Below are positions 1 to 5,035 of a DNA stretch of 5,035 nucleotides, piece by piece. The notes under the pieces were generated by a model that saw only the letters and a program-made list of their open reading frames with translations, was not told the origin of the DNA and searched no databases. Position 1 is the stretch's first letter; every line of letters begins with the position of its first letter. The position numbers and the translations under genes were made by a program. Location of the stretch: contig JARFQM010000253.1 in NCBI GenBank assembly GCA_029287755.1, positions 1 to 5,035 on the forward strand. Reading direction: 5' to 3'. This DNA comes from Desulfofustis sp. (GTDB lineage: Bacteria > Desulfobacterota > Desulfobulbia > Desulfobulbales > Desulfocapsaceae).

Positions 1-459
1 GAACAGGTCTATTGGCCTTTCATGAAATGATATTAGAAAGTTATGGCCAATCACTAGGCCCAGTTGATCACTGTCGACGCTATTGTCATCCGGATTGTAA
101 TGCACAAGCTTCAAGGAAATATATAAGTAATTCTCGAATTCATCATACTTGGGGCGCAACCCGGTGTTGAGAATACTTTTCAGGGTCAGCTGATCTATCT
201 TAAATAGGCCTCCTATTGCCTCTATGGATCCTACATCGTGCAAGCCATACACGCTTATCCAGCGGATGTTCCGCTGTTCTTCATGTGCGGGAATCTCCGG
301 CAAATCCCGCACGTGAATCCGTTCGAGTTCCTGATAGGAATCCGGGCTAAAATCAATTACCCGCATCATGGGGGTATCGACTTTCTTGTGACCAATAAAG
401 ACTACTGAATCTGGTATCTTGCCAAGAAGCAGGTTGCGTTCTTTGATTAGTCGTGCCAT
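1..459 (-). CDS. corA: CorA-type magnesium/divalent cation transporter, N-terminal part (runs off the left edge)
   Basis: Translating the minus strand from the ATG at 457-459 gives 153 open codons to the window edge. The protein begins MARLIKERNLLLGKIP, and further on has WISVYGLHD, then a stretch reading LKSILNTGLRPKYDEFENY, then LISFHERPIDLF. This is the layout of the cytoplasmic N-terminal alpha/beta domain of CorA channels, where a W-I-x-x-x-G-x-H segment precedes an L-x-x-I-L-N-x-x-x-R-P-K segment and an E-N-Y strand. CorA is an inner-membrane homopentamer that lets Mg2+ (sometimes Co2+ or Ni2+) into the cell, with this domain acting as the Mg2+ sensor. The two C-terminal membrane helices and the GMN selectivity motif lie outside the window, so function and intactness cannot be confirmed. 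The start is supported by AGGGTGAG at 466-473, six bases upstream. It follows groEL on the same strand with a 92-bp gap and may be part of the groESL transcript. Confidence 0.88.
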   Translation of the reverse strand, partial: MARLIKERNLLLGKIPDSVVFIGHKKVDTPMMRVIDFSPDSYQELERIHVRDLPEIPAHEEQRNIRWISVYGLHDVGSIEAIGGLFKIDQLTLKSILNTGLRPKYDEFENYLYISLKLVHYNPDDNSVDSDQLGLVIGHNFLISFHERPIDLF

Positions 460-465
460 GGTTTT

Positions 466-473
466 CTCACCCT
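466..473 (-). promoter_or_regulatory. Ribosome binding site of corA
   Basis: On the minus strand AGGGTGAG lies six bases before the corA ATG. It matches part of the extended Shine-Dalgarno sequence and fixes the start of this edge-truncated gene. Confidence 0.6.
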
Positions 474-509
474 TCTGTGCTGACCTCGTATGAGGATCAG
501 AACCGAGAC

Positions 510-542
510 CTGGCAGCATCCTTCAACTTCAGAGACTGCCAG
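510..542 (-). repeat. Inverted repeat in the groEL-corA gap (7-bp stem)
   Basis: CTGGCAG at 510-516 and CTGCCAG at 536-542 are perfect reverse complements separated by 19 bases. The repeat starts just after the groEL stop codon in the direction of transcription. No T-run follows on the minus strand, so it is not a standard intrinsic terminator. It could protect the groESL mRNA 3' end, act as a weak or factor-assisted terminator, or be chance. A second small hairpin, CCTC-ATAC-GAGG on the minus strand, lies at 484-495. Confidence 0.35.
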
Positions 543-551
543 ACCACCCCG

Positions 552-2180
<1,629 letters not shown>

Positions 2181-2230
2181 TTATCTGTGTGTTGATGGTG
2201 TAGAAGTGGCTGTTACGCGCAACGGTCAGT

Positions 2231-2521
2231 CTACTTCTCTATAATGCCCAGAACGTCGTCCTCACGCATGATCAGATAATCTGTGTCATCAAACTTCACG
2301 TCAGTGCCGCCGTATTTGGAAAAAAGCACGACATCCCCTTTCTTCACCTGCAGTTTGACCCGTTTGCCTGAATCATCCAATTTACCTGGGCCTGTAGCGA
2401 TGATTTTGCCCTGGGCCTGTTTCTCTTTGGCGCTATCTGGGATGATGATCCCTCCGGCGCTTCTATCTTCCCCTTCATGTCTTTGAACTAGAAGACGATA
2501 ATTAAGCGGTCTGAATTTCAT
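2231..2521 (-). CDS. groES: Co-chaperonin GroES (Hsp10, Cpn10), 96 aa
   Basis: GroES is the heptameric lid that closes the GroEL chamber. The protein starts [14 protein letters not shown] and contains the mobile loop at about residues 17-32 ([16 protein letters not shown]), where the hydrophobic I25-I26-I27 contacts the GroEL apical domain. It continues with the beta-barrel segments [24 protein letters not shown] and [16 protein letters not shown]. Length is typical of the family. An upstream in-frame ATG at 2573-2575 would add 18 residues, but 2521 is preferred because the family N-terminus begins here and AGGAGC lies five bases upstream. A small oddity is PLNYR where most GroES proteins have PLxDR, so the usual Asp is Tyr. 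It is the first gene of groES-groEL-(corA), and its promoter is predicted at 2575-2602. Confidence 0.97.
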   Translation of the reverse strand: MKFRPLNYRLLVQRHEGEDRSAGGIIIPDSAKEKQAQGKIIATGPGKLDDSGKRVKLQVKKGDVVLFSKYGGTDVKFDDTDYLIMREDDVLGIIEK

Positions 2522-2525
2522 GGTT

Positions 2526-2531
2526 GCTCCT
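2526..2531 (-). promoter_or_regulatory. Ribosome binding site that decides the groES start
   Basis: AGGAGC on the minus strand, five bases before the ATG at 2519-2521. It supports the 96-aa start over the longer 114-aa reading. The longer start at 2575 would also fall inside the predicted -10 box and so upstream of the predicted transcript start. Confidence 0.7.
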
Positions 2532-2553
2532 GTATCAAGATGGTTTCTCGTGC

Positions 2554-2576
2554 ATTGCAACAACTCCTTCTGCAAT
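2554..2576. promoter_or_regulatory. Candidate operator: inverted repeat at the groES transcription start
   Basis: ATTGCA (2554-2559) and TGCAAT (2571-2576) are exact reverse complements separated by 11 bases. A further G-C pair flanks them after one mismatch on each side. One arm overlaps the predicted groES -10 box, and the repeat spans the expected transcription start near 2568, a classic position for a repressor site. It does not resemble the HrcA CIRCE element (TTAGCACTC-N9-GAGTGCTAA). The binding protein is unknown, and a hairpin role in the 5' leader is an alternative. Confidence 0.4.
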
Positions 2577-2602
2577 ACTAATTATTTTATGGCCAATGTC
2601 AA
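2575..2602 (-). promoter_or_regulatory. Predicted sigma-70 promoter of the groES-groEL operon
   Basis: On the minus strand a perfect -35 TTGACA (2597-2602) is followed after 16 bases by TAGTAT (2575-2580), four of six matches to TATAAT. The DNA just upstream of the -35 is almost pure A/T and could serve as an UP element. The predicted start lies about 45 bases before the groES ATG. No sigma-32-type CTTGAA/CCCAT pair was seen. Confidence 0.6.
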
Positions 2603-2614
2603 TATAATTATATT
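2601..2614. repeat. Perfect 14-bp AT palindrome in the divergent control region
   Basis: AATATAATTATATT reads the same on both strands. It abuts and overlaps by two bases the groES -35 box and lies about 24 bp upstream of the predicted -35 of the divergent gene. It could be a dimer-binding site for a regulator or part of an AT-rich UP element. AT-rich DNA gives such palindromes easily, so function is uncertain. Confidence 0.4.
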
Positions 2615-2623
2615 AATGCATTA
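2614..2623. repeat. Perfect 10-bp palindrome TAATGCATTA
   Basis: TAATGCATTA is self-complementary and shares its first base with the end of the 14-bp palindrome at 2601-2614. The two form a tandem pair with centres about 11 bp apart, roughly one helical turn, between the two divergent promoters. Such spacing suits cooperative binding of two dimers, as known for ribbon-helix-helix repressors, but this is inference. Confidence 0.35.
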
Positions 2624-2637
2624 TAATAAAAAATTAC

Positions 2638-2666
2638 TTTACATAACATAACTTCCTAATTAAGAT
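2638..2666 (+). promoter_or_regulatory. Predicted promoter of the divergent RHH-like gene
   Basis: TTTACA (2638-2643, five of six matches to TTGACA) and TAAGAT (2661-2666, four of six matches to TATAAT) are separated by the optimal 17 bases. The predicted transcript would begin near 2673, leaving a leader of about 37 bases to the ATG at 2710. The promoter points away from that of groES, and the two -35 boxes are about 35 bp apart. Confidence 0.5.
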
Positions 2667-2699
2667 TTTTCTAGCGGACGAAATCAACCGCATGGCCAC

Positions 2700-2706
2700 G
2701 AGGTGG
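2700..2706 (+). promoter_or_regulatory. Ribosome binding site that decides the start of the RHH-like gene
   Basis: GAGGTGG matches the extended Shine-Dalgarno sequence (GGAGGTGA) and lies three bases before the ATG at 2710. The earlier in-frame ATG at 2692 has only a weak GGA about 12 bases upstream. Confidence 0.5.
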
Positions 2707-2709
2707 AAC

Positions 2710-3294
2710 ATGAGAAATGGAAAGCTGAAACAAAAAGAACAGGAACTCCAGGTAGATCCACATGAGTTAATCGCAAAGCAATCGGTAAGGACAACCTTCA
2801 AACTCAGTGAGAAGACCATCAACTTACTGAAAGTGGCGGCAGGGCATCTCGGCATTAAGCAAAAAACGCTGCTGGTTCAGCTTCTTGAAGATAAAAAGGC
2901 TTTAGATCTACTTGCCGATGACGCAATAACTTACGCTCGTGATGAGAACAAGTGTAGGCCCAAGACATTGGTTCTAAGTCAAAAAGCCTTGGATCAAATA
3001 GAAACTGTCTCGAGCTATTGGGAAATCCCCAGGGACTATCTAATAGAACTGTCTGTGGCCAGACTCACCTCTTACGTTAATTCCTTGGCTATGACACATG
3101 AGAAAAGGGGATTGTTAATGGAGGAACTTGATCGGCACAATACACAAGTATCTGATTTGTTTAAGAAGGCGGGAACAATGCTGGAAGAGGATGATGTTTT
3201 TTGGGTCAGGTTAAAGAGTCTCACCGAAAGAACTCAAAAACAGGTGGAAGAAATAAGAAAGACTGTCAAAGACAAGAGCGAATTTGCTTATTAG
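2710..3294 (+). CDS. Uncharacterised protein with two ribbon-helix-helix-like units, possible DNA-binding regulator (194 aa)
   Basis: I do not recognise this protein as a named family. It is soluble, highly charged and mainly helical, with no signal peptide or membrane segment. Two stretches look like ribbon-helix-helix units: a short alternating strand, then two amphipathic helices. Residues 26-59 (from VRTTFKLSEKTI) and 83-116 (from RPKTLVLSQKAL) align without gaps at an offset of 57, with T29/T86, L32/L89, S33/S90, K35/K92, I37/L94, L40/I97, I49/I106 and L54/L111 paired. An internal duplication is therefore likely. The C-terminal 70 residues are helical and charged (for example KQVEEIRKTVKDK) and may form a coiled coil. 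RHH proteins bind palindromic operators as dimers, and two units in one chain could act as an internal dimer. It is transcribed divergently from groES across a region with palindromes. The coding DNA is more A-rich than groEL or the MFS gene. The start could also be the ATG at 2692 (200 aa), but 2710 has the better ribosome site. Reality as a gene is likely; function is inferred. Confidence 0.75.
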   Translation: MRNGKLKQKEQELQVDPHELIAKQSVRTTFKLSEKTINLLKVAAGHLGIKQKTLLVQLLEDKKALDLLADDAITYARDENKCRPKTLVLSQKALDQIETVSSYWEIPRDYLIELSVARLTSYVNSLAMTHEKRGLLMEELDRHNTQVSDLFKKAGTMLEEDDVFWVRLKSLTERTQKQVEEIRKTVKDKSEFAY

Positions 3295-3417
3295 CAATGT
3301 GGGAATGTGAGCTATTTGCCACGAGCATTAATAGTGAAGAGAAAAGTAAAGGAATTGAACAGCTGGTTTTTATCCGTCCGTCTTGCAGCACCGGAATAAG
3401 TATTTTCAAGGCGCGTA

Positions 3418-3446
3418 TTGAAAAACAACGCATACCTTGTCATAAG
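3418..3446 (+). promoter_or_regulatory. Possible promoter of the MFS gene
   Basis: TTGAAA (3418-3423, five of six matches) and CATAAG (3441-3446, four of six matches) are separated by 17 bases. It is the best sigma-70-like pair I found in the gap and points toward the transporter gene. The -10 is poor, so this is tentative. Confidence 0.28.
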
Positions 3447-3506
3447 TGCAGGATATCAAGTCGGTACATCCCATTGAAATGATCTAAAAACCGAGCTTTG
3501 GTTTGA

Positions 3507-3517
3507 GCACTGAGTGC
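3507..3517. repeat. 11-bp palindrome at the MFS gene start
   Basis: GCACT-G-AGTGC is a perfect inverted repeat around one central base. It covers the in-frame TGA (3511-3513) and the GTG start alternative at 3514, ending eight bases before the preferred ATG. It could be an operator half or a small mRNA structure near the start, but it is short enough to be chance. Confidence 0.25.
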
Positions 3518-3525
3518 ATTCTGAG

Positions 3526-4785
3526 ATGAACCTGATAATTGCTCCGTTCATAATGCTTTATGCATCAGTCTTTCTCCTCGTGGCGGGAATTGGTCTACTG
3601 GGAACCTATCTGCCTCTTCGCCTCACGGTTGACGGCATCGCAACCCAGTATGTTGGCATTATCATGTCAGCCTACTTTTTCGGGATGTGCATAGGAGCCT
3701 TATATTGTCATCGACTGATCAGGAGTGTTGGGCATATCAGGGCGTTTGCTGCCTTCGCGGCAACGACAACCTCAGTAGTGGTTTTGCACGGCCTATTCGT
3801 TTCTCCATTATTGTGGATTGTATTACGTTTCCTTGCAGGCTTATCGACCATTGGTCTCTATACCGTTATCGAAAGTTGGCTAAACGAATGCACGGTGCCG
3901 ACATTTCGGGGCCGGGTGATGTCCGTCTACATGTTCGTAAGCTACCTCGGCATGGGGGGGGGGCAGTATCTCCTGAACTTCGGCCCGATTCAGGACACGA
4001 GGATGTTTTTTATAATCAGTCTGCTCCTGATGCTGTGTATCGTGCCAGTAGCGGTGACCAAATCAATCCATCCCGAGCTTCCTCATTTTGACCAATTCAG
4101 CGTGCGGCATCTCTTTCGCAGAGCACCAGTCGGGATGCTCGGTTGTTTTCTGGCCGGCCTATTGAACGGCGCATTCTACGCAATCATGCCGATTTTCTGT
4201 CACCACATCGGTCTTTCGGTAATGAACCTGTCAACCGTAATGAGTGCCACCATTCTCGGCGGTATGGTTTTACAGTGGCCGGTTGGGGCATTATCCGACC
4301 GGTTTGACAGAACTCATATGCTTGCCTTGTTGTGTGTGGCCATTGCGCTGACCGCCATCCTGATCGTTTTCGTCGCGGAGAACTCCTTTCTGCTTTTTCT
4401 TCTCCTCATGATCCTGTTCGGCGGGTTGATTTTCACCATATATCCCGTTTCCGTCGCCCGAGCTCACGATCTTTTCGAGCGTGCCGAGATCGTCCCGGCC
4501 AGTTCAGTCCTGCTCCTCTGTTATTGTATCGGGGCAACCGCCGGGCCGGTAGCGGCCTCCGGGACGATGAATGCCTGGCAGACCGAATACGGATTTTTCG
4601 TTTACTGCGCTGCTGTTTCCCTGGTATCTGCGCTCATTATTTTGTACCTGCGCCAGAAAGAATTGATCACCATTGTGGCGCCCGAAGATCACAGCACCTT
4701 CGTCCCCATGAAAGGGACCTCGCCGGCGGCGGTTCTCATCGACCCGCGCACAGAGATTGGCGATCAAGCCGGCACGGGAAATTGA
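3526..4785 (+). CDS. Major facilitator superfamily transporter, YcaD-like, 419 aa
   Basis: An inner-membrane protein with about 12 hydrophobic helices, beginning with TM1 near residues 8-29. It resembles E. coli YcaD along its length: a TM4 motif TVIESWLNE (Glu116) matching VVVESAL, then RGRVMSVYMFVSYLGMGGGQ matching [20 protein letters not shown], then LQWPVGALSDRFDR (Asp258) matching GQWPIGRLADKFGR, and SVLLLCYCIGATAGP matching ALLLSYTVGSLLGP. GALSDRFDR is the MFS motif A between TM8 and TM9; the TM2-TM3 copy is degenerate (GALYCHRLIRSVG). The substrate of this group is unknown. After TM12 there is a cytoplasmic tail of about 45 residues containing FVPMKGTSPAAVLIDPR. The start is uncertain: the frame opens directly after a TGA with GTG at 3514 (423 aa) and ATG at 3526, and neither has a good ribosome site; ATG is preferred. 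Ten consecutive G (3954-3963) encode part of M143-GGG-Q147. It is probably co-transcribed with the next gene. Confidence 0.9.
   Translation: MNLIIAPFIMLYASVFLLVAGIGLLGTYLPLRLTVDGIATQYVGIIMSAYFFGMCIGALYCHRLIRSVGHIRAFAAFAATTTSVVVLHGLFVSPLLWIVLRFLAGLSTIGLYTVIESWLNECTVPTFRGRVMSVYMFVSYLGMGGGQYLLNFGPIQDTRMFFIISLLLMLCIVPVAVTKSIHPELPHFDQFSVRHLFRRAPVGMLGCFLAGLLNGAFYAIMPIFCHHIGLSVMNLSTVMSATILGGMVLQWPVGALSDRFDRTHMLALLCVAIALTAILIVFVAENSFLLFLLLMILFGGLIFTIYPVSVARAHDLFERAEIVPASSVLLLCYCIGATAGPVAASGTMNAWQTEYGFFVYCAAVSLVSALIILYLRQKELITIVAPEDHSTFVPMKGTSPAAVLIDPRTEIGDQAGTGN
3954..3963 (+). repeat. Poly-G tract of ten bases inside the MFS gene
   Basis: Ten G in a row encode the last base of Met143 and Gly144-146. 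In this length the frame is intact, and the number of residues between the Y-x-G and G-Q positions equals that in E. coli YcaD. Gain or loss of one G would truncate the protein within its first half. Runs of this length are known slippage sites and also places where sequencing errors occur. Confidence 0.9.
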
Positions 4786-4846
4786 CAGACATATCAGGAA
4801 CAGTCTTCTTGCCAAAGTTCATCTCGTAATGTTGTAAACCCAGCTC

Positions 4847-4853
4847 AAAGGAG
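4847..4853 (+). promoter_or_regulatory. Ribosome binding site of the right-edge gene
   Basis: AAAGGAG lies six bases before the ATG at 4860, a near-ideal Shine-Dalgarno site that supports this short truncated frame as a real gene start. Confidence 0.7.
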
Positions 4854-4859
4854 TTGCTC

Positions 4860-5035
4860 ATGAATCCAAAATCCCCAATGAGTCGATATCCCACCTCGAG
4901 GGAAGGTCTCATGGCTGCCGAATCGAGGACCATTAAATCCGAGCAGACAACCTCGCCAAGTTATCGATTATCGTTTAATGATCCTGACTTCCTTACCAGG
5001 GAAGAACTGCGCCCGGTGCGTCTGCAGCTCGAATT
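4860..5035 (+). CDS. Probable LOG-family (TIGR00730-like, 'lysine decarboxylase-like') Rossmann-fold protein, N-terminal 58 residues
   Basis: The frame opens at an ATG with a strong ribosome site and stays open for 58 codons to the window edge. After a polar, probably disordered stretch of about 33 residues, it reads SYRLSFNDPDFLTREEL followed by RPVRLQLE. From memory this matches the lead-in of a proteobacterial group of TIGR00730/LOG-type proteins, where x-D-x-D/E-F-L-x-R-x-E-L-R-P-V-R-L-Q-L-E precedes the Rossmann nucleotide-binding fold. Relatives release a nucleobase from nucleoside 5'-monophosphates, although many were first annotated as lysine decarboxylases. The catalytic PGGxGTxxE region lies beyond the window, so the assignment rests on the N-terminus only. 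It lies 74 bp after the MFS stop with no terminator visible, suggesting a shared transcript. A hydrophilic N-terminus argues against a membrane protein. Confidence 0.6.
   Translation, partial: MNPKSPMSRYPTSREGLMAAESRTIKSEQTTSPSYRLSFNDPDFLTREELRPVRLQLE

Larger units (their letters stand above)
3295..3525. other. Gene-free gap between the RHH-like gene and the MFS gene
   Basis: These 231 bases hold no convincing gene. A 93-codon plus-strand frame at 3201-3482 overlaps the previous gene in another frame and has no family features. No strong terminator for the upstream gene was seen; AAACC-N7-GGTTT at 3488-3504 is a weak stem with no T-run on the plus strand. The gap contains a possible promoter at 3418-3446 and a short palindrome at 3507-3517. 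Confidence 0.5.

Noticed and set aside
490..542. Intrinsic terminator after groEL
   Set aside because: The CTGGCAG/CTGCCAG stem has a 19-base loop and no T-run follows on the minus strand, so it does not meet the usual criteria.
2206..2226. Near-palindrome TTACGCGCAA in the groES-groEL gap
   Set aside because: It has two mismatches and is only ten bases long, too weak to call a processing hairpin or operator.
2522..2640. CIRCE element or sigma-32 promoter for groESL
   Set aside because: I looked for TTAGCACTC/GAGTGCTAA and for a CTTGAA/CCCAT pair on the groES side and found neither; the sigma-70-like TTGACA-N16-TAGTAT fits better.
3201..3482. A 93-codon plus-strand frame overlapping the end of the RHH-like gene
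   Set aside because: Its first third is the RHH-like gene read in another frame, it has no recognisable domain, and nothing marks its start as translated.
4332..4829. A 165-codon plus-strand frame within the MFS gene
   Set aside because: It is an out-of-frame reading of the transporter, rich in Arg and Pro from GC-rich codons, with no independent support.

Overview
The window looks like chromosomal DNA from a Gram-negative bacterium. The gene set (CorA, GroES/GroEL, a YcaD-like MFS transporter and a LOG-family-like protein) and the protein sequences suggest a proteobacterium, perhaps of the former Deltaproteobacteria (Desulfobacterota). That placement is an impression from sequence style, not a tested result. 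Genes are densely packed, and most have a recognisable Shine-Dalgarno site.

Layout. The left half is a minus-strand operon, read right to left: groES (2231-2521), groEL (552-2165) and the 5' part of corA (1-459, running off the left edge). A divergent control region of about 190 bp (2522-2709) separates groES from a plus-strand gene for an unrecognised protein of about 194 aa (2710-3294), which appears to hold two ribbon-helix-helix-like units. A gene-free gap of about 230 bp follows. Then come a plus-strand MFS transporter of the YcaD type (3526-4785) and, 74 bp further on, the start of a gene (4860 to the right edge) whose N-terminus resembles LOG-family (TIGR00730, 'lysine decarboxylase-like') proteins.

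How the parts may work together. GroES and GroEL form the folding chamber, and corA may be co-transcribed because no clear terminator lies between groEL and corA. The groES promoter has no CIRCE element. Instead, an inverted repeat ATTGCA-N11-TGCAAT sits over the predicted transcription start, and two perfect AT-rich palindromes lie just upstream. A candidate DNA-binding protein is encoded immediately across the divergent promoter, so the most interesting hypothesis here is a local, non-HrcA regulator of this chaperonin operon. The GroEL lacks the usual GGM tail and may be a specialised paralogue. The MFS gene carries a run of ten G within its coding sequence, a possible slippage site.
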